From: Cyclospora cayetanensis
Lineage: Eukaryota; Apicomplexa; Conoidasida; Eucoccidiorida; Eimeriidae
DNA: 64,000 bases
Direction: 5' to 3'
NCBI RefSeq assembly: GCF_002999335.1
Contig: NW_020312758.1
Location: 100,018-164,017 of the forward strand
Shown: one piece after another, positions 26,604 to 38,410 of the stretch
Position numbering within the stretch: the stretch's first letter is position 1
How the letters are laid out: each line of letters begins with the position of its first letter
Translations under genes and position numbers: made by a program
The notes under the pieces: model-generated
The model's database searches: none
Told to the model about the DNA's origin: nothing
Seen by the model: the letters and a program-made list of their open reading frames with translations, nothing else

Positions 26604-27027
26604 AGAAGAAATATGACGGAAACAAGGAGAAGACCAGGGGTTTCTTGCTTGGGGGAGACTGACCCAGCAGCGCTGTGAGTAGTCTTAGTTGTAGTCTGGC
26701 CGTGTGCCTACATGCTGCTTTATACACAAATTGCATGGGGCGCTAGGCTCCGGAATATTCTTCGCGACTGCTAGCAAACTCCAATTATATTGTAATGCTG
26801 GTAGCCCACAATATTTTAAATATTGAACTTACTGCTATAAAACTAGTGGAGTTGCTCCTGTGCATTTGGGGCTGGATGTATTCCAGCCACGACGCCCCGC
26901 ACCCCGTTTGTTTCTGCATGTGAAGCTGTGCGTTTGAGAGTCTGGCGAGGAACGAAGCACGTAGAGTCATCTTTTCCGTTAACGTTCCTCCTGCGGGTGC
27001 ATCGTTGACGGTCTTCTTGTTGCCACA

Positions 27028-28476
27028 ATGGCGTCCGCATCCGTCGCTGCTCCAGCCCGCAGCCTCGCGCAGCGCGGCAAGAAGCCCGCATTTACTGGCA
27101 AGACAACCAGAATCAAGTTCACCATCGATTGCCAGAAGCCTGTTGATGATAATATTCTCGAGGCAAAGGGGCTGGTAAGCTCAGATCGGCGTCGTACTGC
27201 TCGATTCATATTCCCATAAGCACTGTTCTCCTTGAGAGTCATTCAAGGTATTTGCGTTAGCCAAGGTTGCCCGTCTTATCTCCCTACAACCCTGGCTCTG
27301 GTTTATGACATAATCGGACTGTGTTACCGGATTCAGCGCGAGTAACAGCGTGCCAATTGAGATGATTATCACTCCCCACAGCTAATGCATGTGAACAAGT
27401 ATTCCGCGTGCCCTATTGTTTTACTGCGGGTTTTTGCGTAAAGCCCCTGGAGACGAAGCTATATCATCTGGCAAATTCAGACGATAAAATGCACGCACAC
27501 AGGGGTACAGCTTATATGGATAATTATTTCAGAATCGCGGCATGAGGGTTAGGTGACTGCAGAATATCTGTTCCTCATAAACATCATAAATCTATAGAAT
27601 ATCGACTTCGGCAACGAAATGAAGAAAGCTCCGCATACAATATGCCACTTGGACGAGTGGCTCACTTTGCATGCACAGCGAAACGGCCTCTAGGACATAG
27701 TGGCCACAACTGCACATAAGATGGTGGACTTTATCGTCGATTTCGTGGTGTGTAAACCAAGTGAGTGGCAGGTGTTCGATCAGCCAATCCGTTGCTTTAT
27801 GATGCATGTGCTGACTGCGCTTCAGGAGAATTTCCTACGGAGCCGGATTAAGGTCGCTGGTAAACTTAACAACCTCCGGGAAAAGATTGAGGTGTCCCGA
27901 GAGAAGGCGAAGGTCTGTGTCACTGCAGAGCTGCCCTTCTCAAAGCGTTACCTCAAGGTGAGAGCACAGCATTCGAGCGCATGCATTAAAATGGCAAAAT
28001 ATTTTTCCAAAATGTTTCCCCTTCATTTGTTCAAAGGGAGTGGATATAGAACAGCAAAGCACTCTCCAGATTCACAATTCGACAGCCGTTCGATTAACGC
28101 AAGCATGTCGGAGCATGCTGCCGTACATTGACAACTGATCAACCGTCCTTGCACATGTTATGCAATCCACGCACAAGTCCTAGTAGTATGCAGTGCGAAT
28201 CCATGCAGCTAGAGTATGTGAATGAGGAATTACTTAGTTGATCGCCTAAGTGATCGGGGTAAGTACGCCTGCATATGGGAGACAGCGCGAAACTTGCTGG
28301 GGGGTACGATTTGTAATGGAGTTTTGCCTGCCGTTGTGTTTTGTATGCAGTATTTGGTGAAGAAGTACTTGAAAAAGCATATGTTGCGTGACTTCCTTCG
28401 GGTTGTTGCAAACAACAAGACGTCATATGAGCTTAGATACTTCCAGATGCCTCAAGAGGACGAAGAGACAGCATGA
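27028..28476 (+). CDS. RPL22: 60S ribosomal protein L22 (eL22)
   Basis: Three exons: 27028-27174, 27826-27957 and 28351-28476, all joined in phase 0, giving 134 residues (human eL22 is 128). The start is the first ATG, followed by a basic N-terminus. Family landmarks in order are TRIKFTIDCQKPVDDNILEA, RIKVAGKLNNLREKIEVSR, VTAELPFSKRYLKYLVKKYL and LRDFLRVVANNKTSYELRYF, ending in an acidic tail (QEDEETA) as usual. eL22 binds 28S rRNA and the 60S exit-tunnel side of the ribosome. The first intron is about 650 bases, the second about 390. Confidence 0.96.
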
Positions 28477-28479
28477 ACC

Positions 28480-29850
28480 AAATTTGTGCTCTCCATTATC
28501 TCGTTGCCGTGGACCGACTGCAATTCCGTGTCGGTCTTTTGCCAGGCCACAACTTCGTTTTTCTCAAACTTGAATAACTGCCAGCAGTACTCGGAGGACC
28601 CTAAGTGTAGGCATGCGACTGTTACTACCAGTGGAAATAATGTATTGTAGGAAAATACCTGCACAGTTAATAGTAGAAATCGTGAGCAGACGCGCAGGTC
28701 TTTGTTACTAAGCCGTGGCCTGCATGAAAATGGCGTAGTCAATGGGTGGCACGAGCCTTCAACGGCTGTCCAGAGGCAGGCGATTGCAGTGGCGAGTCAG
28801 AACCATAGACATCTTTACCGCATGGGCGGCAACGCACAAAGCAGCCTAAAACAAAGTTTGGCATTATGCAGGGCTCGAATCTGTTGCAACATTTTTCGGA
28901 CAGAATACAGCGGTCCTCAGGCGGAGTAGGCGTGGGTCTTGTGACGGCCACCCACGACCGCTCAGTGGTGACGCATAGAAGTCGGCCTTCTCCTCGCTTG
29001 TCAAAGCACTGCTGTTTCCATGGTCTTCGGGATCCAAGCCCCTCCCCTCCAAGCATAGTTACAGGAGGCGGCAGCGCCTTGTTGGGCGTTGGTGGAAGAG
29101 TTGAGTGCACTATGGGCACGGTTACGCTGGTGCTAGTGCTTGTGTGCCGCTCACGGCTCTGCCGACTGCTGTCCTCCGTCACTCGGTTGTTCATTTTCTA
29201 GTTATCCGGCTGGGTTTCAAAAGTGCTTGCTAATTGAGTGCGCGACGACAAATCACACCAAATCGTAGATTAGAATCGCAAGAGCGTGACAACAGCCATT
29301 AATTGTCAACTATAAGAGCGCACACCACAATAGAGTAGGGCCCAGCGAATCCACGTGCCGTGCTCAGCGGCGCAAGTGCCATTCGACCGCTGCGGTGTTT
29401 GTCGATACCAAGAAAACAGGCTTTAAGAATGTATTCTTGCAAAGTTTAAGTATGAAAAGACTAAGTTGGAGGTGTACACTACTATGGCTAAAATACGGTG
29501 GAATATTGGAGAGTTCGCTTGCTGCTATTGTCGTTTGTTTGGACACTCGATGCTCCGTTAGCGAGCTAACGACGGGACTACGAAATAGTTAGTGGAAACA
29601 GTTTTCCATTTCTCACGCTAATGCCTTTTATTATTCCATGCATATGTCATGTGTCTGTAATCTTTAATCCTCCTTCATAGTGGAGTTCATTTTTACATTG
29701 GATGCTCCTAGACCGTCAAATGACCATGGCGCCCGCAGTTTCAAGGTTGATTCTGCAGTACTCTTGGGCAGTCGCATGTCTACCCAACATTCCTCGTAAG
29801 GATACAGTTTAACTTGAGTAAAAGCGCAGCTCTCAGCATGTATTATGAGA
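28480..29850. other. Region downstream of RPL22 without a supported gene
   Basis: Two overlapping frames on opposite strands (28739-29194 - and 28866-29201 +) are open over the same GC-rich sequence. Neither has recognisable motifs or convincing exon partners, so neither is called. Confidence 0.4.
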
Positions 29851-29852
29851 TT

Positions 29853-29886
29853 TTTGTGTAGAACACGGAGCCGTGTTCTACACAAA
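29853..29886. repeat. Perfect 16-bp inverted repeat with 2-base spacer
   Basis: Arms 29853-29868 (TTTGTGTAGAACACGG) and 29871-29886 are exact reverse complements around an AG spacer. The repeat sits at the 5' edge of the open frame of the 29.9-31.9 kb gene. It could be a hairpin or a fold-back junction. Confidence 0.9.
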
Positions 29887-29939
29887 TGCTACGGACGAAG
29901 CTTCAGCGGGGCGAATTCTCGCCCGTTCGCTAATTTCAG

Positions 29940-31906
29940 CTCCATTGGATAAGGCTCATGGCGATCAGTCTCAATGGATCTATTTCGACGATCTAACAAC
30001 AGTGGATCAAGCCGATTTAATGTTGCTAACTTCAGGACCGGTCAACGGAACTTCTGCTCCGCCCCAAAACAACTTGCCCCTTCCACTAGACTTGTTGAGC
30101 GCACACATTGATGATGCTAGCAAAGGTCAGCGGTCAGCCGATACGTATTCTCTGCATTCACCATGGCTTGAGAGACGCTCAGATGAAGCTATGGGCACGA
30201 GTTCTGTGCACGAGGCCTTCATACCGCCAATAATGGAAACGGAAGAGGAATACGGGGGAGCGCTCAAGCGCGCAGACAACACTGCACCAAGCCTGCCACT
30301 GTTTGTAGACTCTGGGTTAATGCCACCAGAGGCTTTCCAGAGCACTGGTCAACTCAGTCATCAGGCCTTTGTAGTCGAGTCTGAAAGCAAGGAAACGGCA
30401 ACAAGTCAAGCAATGGAAGAACAATCACAAAGAGAAGTTGGTTATATCGTAGGATCAGCGTACAGTGGACCCGAGTTTCGCCTGCAAGAAACCCCTGCTT
30501 TTGAGAAACCACCAGTTTTTGCAATGCAGAATATCACGTTGCTGCCAGATCAGTACAGAAAGCCAATTGCCGCAGCACTTCGATCATTTACTGCAAGAAT
30601 GCAGGAAGCCGCTGTGGAATATTGCAAAAAAAATCATTTGAACTGCACACAGGAAGAGGCATTGCATACTGCAATATCTGTGGCCATAAGAACATCGCCG
30701 GTGGCTTCGATGTTCAGGCAGATTTCAGCTTCGCTAAGTGCACTCGAGGTAATTTAACGGTAGGAGATCCTCACGAGGCAATGGTAATAGTCATTTTAGG
30801 GGGCGGTGACTGGGGCTTTGCGACCTCTAGGTTGGCCGCTGGACCCAAGATCTCCCGAAAATCCTCCACCTCCACCAAAACCCCCAGCAGAGACAACTGC
30901 GGTAGTCCAGTTTGCTTTTTCACTAGTGGGCACCGCTGTGGCCCTGCTGCGGGGCCTTATCCATGTTACACAATCTTCTACACCCCTGGCACCTGGAGAC
31001 ACGTACGTTCGCCCTCGATTCCACTTCTCTGCCTACGGATCAGTGTACCAATCCGCGATTTGCTACAGACACCTGCACGAACACCACCGATACATTCTGC
31101 TAAATATATTACTTGCCGGAAGAGAAACCACTGGTTGCTCACTGACAGCGCCTCCAAACTTGACATCAAATTGCAAGACTTTCCTCATTGAGGTTCGGGC
31201 GCGCACAGACAATCGCAGAGCCTGTGGTGCTGTCCAAGGTACAACATAATGTGGTAATTTATATGCATGCAACAACTATTGTTCGGCGCTTATCAGGTGG
31301 CAATGTGAAGTCCCTAACTGTGCACGGTTTTGAGTTGTCGTGTCTTTCTTCCCTAAAGTGCACCCAGCACTTTACTCTGCGCCAACCGTACAATTTGGAC
31401 GGCGATTACACCGTGGTGTCGAGTTCCGGCGGCGTTCTTGAGTTCGAGAAAAAAGTGTCTAATGACTCCCTACAACCAATAGCCTCGTCGTGGAAGCTCT
31501 ATCTCTATCAACCTGCGTCCCACCCCGACGTCAAGGGACCCCTTAAGTCTGCAGTGGTCGCCTGTAGCCCTCTGCCGGTAAGATCCGGCCGTAGTATGGT
31601 ACATTCCGAGTCACACGAGTCGCCTTGCAGGTCACTGATGCTACAACCGGACCAATTGCCTACATGCAAGAAGCAGCGCTTGCATCCCTGACATCTACAG
31701 ACAGAGATATGTCCCAGTGTCGTAGCGCTGCGACTTTTGCCTTCCCCCAATGCCTTTTAAACGGCCTGGGGCATTGGCGTTTCACTGAACTGCGCTCAGG
31801 GACTTCCGATGAGAATACGAACGACTTCCCGGCCATCGTATCTGTAAGTGAACAGCCATTGCAATTTGAGCTCAAGCTCCTCTTGATCATGCTTGGCTTC
31901 CACTAG
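29940..31906 (+). CDS. Unrecognised protein with a membrane segment and Cys-rich C-terminal part
   Basis: Four exons with matching phases: about 29940-30748, 30800-31238, 31297-31577, 31631-31843 (or through the stop at 31906 if the last donor is unused). The first exon's start is uncertain: the frame is open back to 29849 without ATG, and an acceptor (TAATTTCAG) precedes 29940, so at least one upstream exon is expected. The N-terminal half is acidic and Ser/Thr-rich with possible N-glycosylation sites (NGTS, NITL, NCTQ). A Pro-rich linker (NPPPPPKPP) precedes a hydrophobic helix (VVQFAFSLVGTAVALLRGLI). The C-terminal half has about ten Cys, suggesting a disulfide-bonded domain. The introns are only 51-58 bases, far shorter than those of other genes here. 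No family recognised. Confidence 0.6.
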
Positions 31907-32474
31907 GTCCACGCTGACTGCTGAAGAACTCGAAGGGCGCACGCCATCGGGTAGCGCACACTAACTTAATCTAGATCAGTAAACCCTCAGTCTACACAGC
32001 GATCCAGAGCCTGAGCGATTGAATATTCATCACGGGTGCCGCTCTCTCCGCCTGGCACGGGTTCACGCTTGAAGCACCGCCCAGGCACGCGGACTCTCGG
32101 AAAGGGCGCGATTCTTCACAAGAGACAGTCAGTGCAAAGGGCCGCCGATAGTCTATGGCGCCCACGTCGCTCGCTTGGCTATGCGCGGCATTGAACAATG
32201 AGGATGCTTCTCTGTCGGTGCTTTTTCAATTTAAAATTATGCGTCTCCAAGCATTAGAAATCCGTGGATGGCGAAGATATCAGAAAGCAACATATGTTTC
32301 CTGTCTTGAAATCGACTCTGCTATCCTTGATGGGCCCAGGTGTTGAGCGAGCGACCCCGTCAAATAACACCCTAAGCGGTGCTGTACTTTCTTGGGACCC
32401 AGCTGACACTGCACGTAGCAGCGTCTCTACCCTGTGTCTTACCTTTCTTTCTTCATTGTAAACTGGCTTTGCTT

Positions 32475-34461
32475 CTACATGTCGTGCACCAGCTGGTAGC
32501 CCCTGCCGAATTTGACCTGAAAGTCCGTTTCGCCACACTTTATCGCCTCCTCGTCCCAATAGGCCACTGGCCGTTTGGCATTAACCAGAAAGTTGACCTT
32601 CCGGACGTCTAGGCCTACAGAAAAACAGAGGTATGCGCTGACGGCGGCAACGCTCCTCCCCACTCCCGCATTGCAGTGTACGTAAACAGTGTGCCCATTC
32701 TGCACACAACGAAAACGTCGCACACAGACACACACACAAAAAATAGAAAGAGATCTGCCTCTTTGAGAGACTGAAACACTCGAGTTCGCTAGCGCAGATC
32801 CCTACTTAGCACCGACAAAAGCAACCACCTGAGGTGGATACAACCTCCGCTTGCCCTCGCACACCTTTAGCAAGGCTTCAAGGACTAAGGCGCATTGGGC
32901 CACCACCAGTTTGCGGCAGGTGTCGCTCATGTCCTCGGTAGGCATCCAAACATAACGCAAGCCAGCGGATTCGTATAGATGGCCCACAGCTTCTAGTGTG
33001 CGAGTGCTGGCAGTCGGGTCTGGAAAGTTCTCTCTGTAAAACTCGGACAGTAGAGCGAAACAAACAATGCCTCGCGAACGGACGGCACAGCAGCTACTCA
33101 CACATGTTACTACCTATGTAGCCCAATGCCCTTTCCCACCTTCAAAGGCAGAGACAGAGGAGCATGTCTGCGGTGCTTGCTTGGCTTGCCTGATGTCATT
33201 CGCGGTTTGCAGGTTGAAGATGGCCGTGATCTTCAGGTCTTCTTTAAGGTGGCGGATATGTTGGAGCTGCCGGGGGCATGAGCCAACATAGAGGTTTGGC
33301 AGAATATTAGAATAATGCATGCGCGCCTCCGCCTTGATTGTATTATAAAACCGCGTGGTGTGGTCGTACTCGCTTGAGCCTCTCACTAAGATGGCCACAC
33401 ACAGTCACACCAGTCTTCATCCTAAGAACTACGAGAGCGCATAGGGGGCTTGCTGGCCTGTGAGGCAGCTAGGCATTGACTACCACTATTTGGACAAAAT
33501 CTAGCCAGCTGGACAGCCACTTGCTTTTGTTCTTTAGGACGGCAATTGACGGCAACTCGCGATACAAATGTAAGCTTTGAGCGGCATGTGGCGTAGAGAG
33601 GGAATCACGCGCTCCACATGCGTCCCTTCTCTAGCATCTGGTTGCCTCAAAGTGGCTCGGCTCACCTCTTGGGTCCTCAAACCTTGCAATTTTGCAGAGG
33701 TATAAGGATACCAATTTTCCAGTTTCACACTTGTCCAAGACGACGTCCATTGGGTCAAACACGAACTTTCTGTTGCTGCTCGACCCGTACCCCTCCCAAA
33801 CAACACTCAAGCCTTGCCTGGGGGGTTCGGTGCAGTTAGCTGGGGGTGGAGGAAACAGCCAGGTGCTCCAGGTGCAAGAAGGGCTGCCGTAGGCACACCA
33901 CTGAAAGGCCTCTCCCGGCGTGTCAGGTACATACGGAGTCACCCGCTTGTTGAGATTCCATACTATGAACTTGTATTCGAAATTCAACTGCTTGAAGGGG
34001 TGTTGGTCCATAACTGCAGCAATCTCTGGGGCGCTCAGGTTGACGCGATACGCAGCAGCCGCTGCCAGGCTTGAGGCTTCATCGCCTGCAACGTAAGACG
34101 AAGCTCCTCTGCTTCCAGAGCCTTTATTCCGAGCTGGGTGGCCGTTTGTTCGGGTCACTGCTGCAATTAGCCGATCTGAAAATTGGTCACGAGTCTCGGA
34201 AGAGGCTTTGTGTGGTTGGCTGTCGTTGCAGGCATCTGATGGTCCGCCTGAAGGCCCGCCGCAGCGTTGCACAGCCTCATCACTCACCTCTACATCTGCA
34301 AACCAGAGGCTTGGTTCCGTGCCACTCTCGGGAACAGAGCTGTATGGCAACAAGGGAAGGCAGCGGCAAGGGTCCCACCTCCCCAGAAAGTTAGGGGACC
34401 CCACTACTCCCAGCTGTGCATCAGGAGGTACGAATGCCACGCAGCTGAATCGTATCCGCAT
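32475..34461 (-). CDS. Laforin: CBM20 plus dual-specificity glucan phosphatase
   Basis: Laforin removes phosphate from glucans such as glycogen or amylopectin. Exon 1 is 34461-33666: it begins MRIRFSCVAFVPPDAQLGVVG, then FLGRWDP, as in the vertebrate laforin CBM20, and includes QLNFEYKFIVW and KFVFDPMD. Exon 2 starts at 33385 and carries MHYSNILPNLYVGSCPRQL and LKITAIFNLQTANDI. Exon 3 ends at 32865, with SAGLRYVWMPTEDMSDT. Exon 4 is 32699-32475, with GHTVYVHCNAGVGRSVAAV and NAKRPVAYWDEEA. The catalytic loop HCNAGVGRS is intact (Cys nucleophile, Arg), and the Asp of PTEDM is the expected general acid. The exon 3-4 join restores ALLK-NGHTVYVHC. An insert of about 100 Ser/Ala/Gly-rich residues interrupts the CBM20 region. 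The boundary between exons 2 and 3 is not settled. Confidence 0.93.
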
Positions 34462-34469
34462 ACTTTAGG

Positions 34470-36130
34470 CTGTTGTAGGAGGGAAATTTAGAGGACGTGA
34501 CAAGGCGCCGAGCAGCACCAGCGGCTGCTTACGTCTCGCTAGTTGCGAGCTGCAGCCCTGCCACTATTAGAATCCCCCTAGTATATTAAATATTGGAGCC
34601 TTAATGATATGAGAGAAGATATAGCTCTACATAAGAACGCAGTCTTTGGGTCATCCCCCTGCAGACCAGCGAACAGACCGGAGCAGAAAAGCTCGGAAGA
34701 AGCACCGCTGCTGAGTTGCGATCGCGCAGTTACTACACAAGTTTCCACGAAACTATGTAAGAAAGGACTGAAACAAAGTACAGTAAGCTCGAGGGAAGCC
34801 ACTTCTTGCAGAGTGCACTCCTCCGAGACGGTAATGCCAGCCCCTCGTAGAGGCTGCAGTCATGCTGCTCCAACTTCGTAACAGTAGTAAAACAAAATGA
34901 TGTTATTTTTAGACTAATGAGTATAGCGCCTTTATCTATTCTACACAAGTGTGTCGGATGTCATTTGCAGTATGTCTGCCTTTATGCCGTCCCACTCGAC
35001 AGCAGCCCCAACCTGACGGTCCGGGCACCTCGTTTTTACGCTCTAGCAGCGCGGGTGTGATTCTGTCATCTGCTCCCCATGGTCCCGAATCCCTCATTTA
35101 AAGTAATTCTGGTGAATACGTTACATCACTACTTTGGTTCTCTATTTGTTTTCTTAAATTATCCCTGATCAACTAATAGTCCTTGTAACGCTCCATATAG
35201 GGACCCCCTATGGAGACACTCAACTCCATGTTCAATACAAATTTGATAAGAAATGATTGACCTTTTCTCCCAAGAGACCCACCTTTCCCTGCTCGTGTCC
35301 TTTACCTCCCGATATGGAGGGAGAGAAACTGCTTGACCACACTGAACAATCGCAGATGGCTGCACACTCCATGTAGCCCACATACACGCAGCGCTGTGGC
35401 TTTTTGTATCGATCTAACAGCTCTGTGCTTCATTATGACTAGTGTATCAGAAAGCGCTTGAGAGTAGAGTAGCCCTCTACAGGTGCGGACAGGCGCAGAA
35501 AAAACACTTTGAAACATACCCACTAGCTTTGCATTAAGCTTGAAGTAAGTGTCAAGTCAAGTTTGAAACGGAAAAACCCCCACTCAGGCTCTGGTACATT
35601 GGCGAATTTCATAAGATGGAGCCGCAGTTGGGGAGCAACCACAGTTCATTCCTTCGCAAAAAGAAGCACAGATTAATTAAGTAAAATGGCTAGCGGCCCT
35701 GTTCGTCGAGATCGCGCAGAACTGCGATCTGCCTGGGCCCCTAATACTCAAATTTGCCGATGTGCAGCAGGATGAAGGCATTAGCAAGGGTCCCACAGCT
35801 CAGTGCCACCTCAAGTCGGAATGGGTCCAAGCAGTGTGCTCTATGCCTGTATTGTTCGACCCATGCACCAAGGCCTATACCTAGGTATGCTTTAGATAGA
35901 GGAGTGCAAGGCATACGTGCGACCACATGCATGCCGCAAAGACTACCGTTCCAGGAAGCGCTAGGAAAAAGTCAATCTTTGACTGTACAACAGTGCCCGT
36001 TTTCACAATCTGGTGAGGCAGCATCTCCATGTTGGTGGCTTAATAGAACACCAAACAATATTAGCATGCATTCTGTCGTAGTGGGACTGCACATGATTCC
36101 TCACTGGGAAATTTGGGTAGTCTGTCAGCC
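34470..36130. other. Intergenic region upstream of laforin and the second retroelement
   Basis: This is the 5' flank of laforin followed by gene-poor sequence. A stretch at about 35405-35490 vaguely resembles the LTR-like repeat and could be the 5' LTR of the element to the right, but the match is too weak to call. No gene is supported. Confidence 0.35.
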
Positions 36131-36137
36131 GAGGAGC

Positions 36138-36205
36138 TACAGTGCTTTTGACGACTGGGAGGTGGCCAGCAAGCTGGCCACCTCCCAGTCGTCAAAAGCA
36201 CTGTA
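36138..36205. repeat. Perfect 33-bp inverted repeat with 2-base spacer
   Basis: Arms 36138-36170 and 36173-36205 are exact reverse complements separated only by AA; the centre reads GGCCAGC-AA-GCTGGCC. The match stops abruptly at both outer ends. It lies immediately before the RT remnant of the plus-strand chromovirus. Confidence 0.95.
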
Positions 36206-36209
36206 CTAA

Positions 36210-38410
36210 ATTATCCCCAGCTTACCTCCAAGCTGTGTTCCGCGGTATCGGAGTCTTCTTCGCATCAAGAGGGGATTCAGAGATATGTGGATGATTTAAT
36301 TAAAGGTAGAGCGCAGGAATCAACCAGCGCCTTGGGGCGAAACGAATGGTGGTGCTGTCAAGGGACGGGTGGCGTGTGCGTTCAGTTTAAGCCTATGAAT
36401 TAGACCACTGACTTTGGACACATCACACCGATCAAAAGTTTACTCCACCTTTGACTATAAATGCCTTCTTTCAGATCCGCGTTCACTCTGCTGACAAGCA
36501 CGAATGGTGTTCTACACTAGCACTCACACGCTCGAGTGTACTTGCTGCTGATTAAAACCATGAGTATTCCAGCTAGTGACCACGACAAATAATCCATGTT
36601 TATCCAAGAAGAGTGAAGGGTGGTGTTGAATTGCGCTATTTTATTCATGAGAAAAAAACTTTCAGGATCGCCCAGGCTACTTGTGGTGGGCGCTGGATGT
36701 GCCACGAGAAAGGCAGCCATGCGTGAAGGCACACCAGTGTTTTATTTTTATGTAAATCATCGTGATACTAGCACTTCTTGCTTTGCTTGAAGGAAGTGCG
36801 CCCGATCTGGCAAAAAGTTGAAGCAATCTAAGCGTAGCCTTCACCTTCACGGACCCTCAACATTCCTGGACTTGCTCACAGTCGCCCCTCCTTTACTAAA
36901 ATACAAAAACACTGCATTCAAGAATATGGAACAAGGCGGCTGATGCCACAGCAAAAACGCTATATCGGCCACCTTGAGAACCCTTCCGTAATTTCGGTGC
37001 CCGAGTATCAGCGTCATTTCTTCGTAACAGCCTAGCCTTTTCCAAGGCCATTTATTGCTTGCTATTCCCTTCATTTTTTCCTAATCCAGCAGTGGTACCC
37101 AGTGAGGAAGAACAACATTTCGTAGATTAGTGGGGAGCGCAACAATGCTGGCACTGTTCCTGTGGGTGTTATTCACTGAACCAGACCGACCTGCAGTAGA
37201 CAACGTACCCTACAAAAGCTTTTGAGGATCTGATAGCCCTAGAGCTGCTCTGTAGCCCGGTCTCTCAAAATATGACGTTCCAGTAAATCCTACTATAATG
37301 ACATCACCAGCATGGTTGCCCACAAGCTCTCACAAAGCCACAGCAGATCACAAGTGCGCAGAGCAACTGCTCATGCCCGGGACAATTGACGGCTTCTATC
37401 GCAATCGCGTAACTCTGATGCGTTTGACCCCGTGCATTCACTAGGTTTGCCAAACTTCAGAATAGCAACAGGGTGAGGCATTCCCTCCTAGATCTGTGTG
37501 GTTCAACGAAGCGGGAGTCCCATCGCTTGTACACGCTGACTTCGCTTTACGCAGACATTCAGAGAAATGTCATGATTATTTTCCTTTGGGCCATGCTAGG
37601 CCTCACACTATAGTTGACCTTTCCGGTGGCGTGGGGTGCGTGCTGCGACAGAGCAATGCGCACTGCCATGCGCATAATGTCAGCAGCTGAAGTATTGAAA
37701 ACTCTCCTAGACCAAGCGCCCTGCAAAGCCCCTCATGTGGCTGAGAGAATCTGGACTCTTTGGATAAGACGTTTTTCTAGGCTCTCTGAGGGTAAGTTTG
37801 AGATAGCAGCTTTGTCTTTTTCGGAAAACTTGGTAAACATGCCTTTTGCAGCCGTTGTTTCAGCTCTGTCGCAGATCAGGCTTTAAAGGATAAAACGTTT
37901 GTGTCCAAGCCACTCAGATTACCCAATAGTCTAATAACGGACAGGGAGCCGATGTTACTTAATGTGTACTGGCGTGCTTTGATAACCCGGTCACATATTG
38001 GCCACACCACGAGCACTGCATGCCAATCTAAGGCAGATGTACAGACAAATCCCATCAACCGCACACTTATAGAGTGCTTGCAAGCGTATGCCCGCATAAA
38101 TCTAACTGCGTTTTTTGATTTAATTTTTGCTTGTGCTGAGTGGGTTCATAATACATCAGTGCACTACTCTACTCGTTGCTCTTCGGCATCCCTGCATTAC
38201 ACTGAGGAGCTCCTCTCCGTTGCAAAACTGGACATGCTGATCCATAGTCGGGAGCTGCCCTCAGCCGAGCTGGAATTCAGAGGACAGCTGGTCAGTGCAC
38301 CCGAAATATGGGCTGCTCAATGCATGCAGGCACAGAATTTTGTTCAGCGGCGTTTGGTTGTGTTTTTCGAGTCTGAAGAGTTGGTCCCGATAGATCGGCG
38401 GGCCCTATGA
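36210..38410 (+). mobile_element. Degenerate Ty3/gypsy chromovirus (RT and integrase), plus strand
   Basis: RT remnant at about 36215-36310: PAYLQAVFRGIGVFFASR resembles the palm segment before the catalytic site, then after a frame change QRYVDDLIKG supplies the YxDD motif. Integrase core at about 37720-38400: AERIWTLWIRRFSRLSEGKFE, then a frame break near 37885, then LRLPNSLITDREPM, NRTLIECLQAY and EWVHNTSVHYSTRCSSASLHY. The last segment closely matches EWVYNSTVHLSTRCSPTSVIY of the copy at 7.9 kb, so both belong to one family. Stops and frameshifts show that the copy is inactive. RNase H and chromodomain were not identified here. Confidence 0.78.

Noticed and set aside
28739..29194. Overlapping long frames on both strands downstream of RPL22
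   Set aside because: GC-rich sequence lacking stops on both strands; no domain, and no decisive splice evidence for either.
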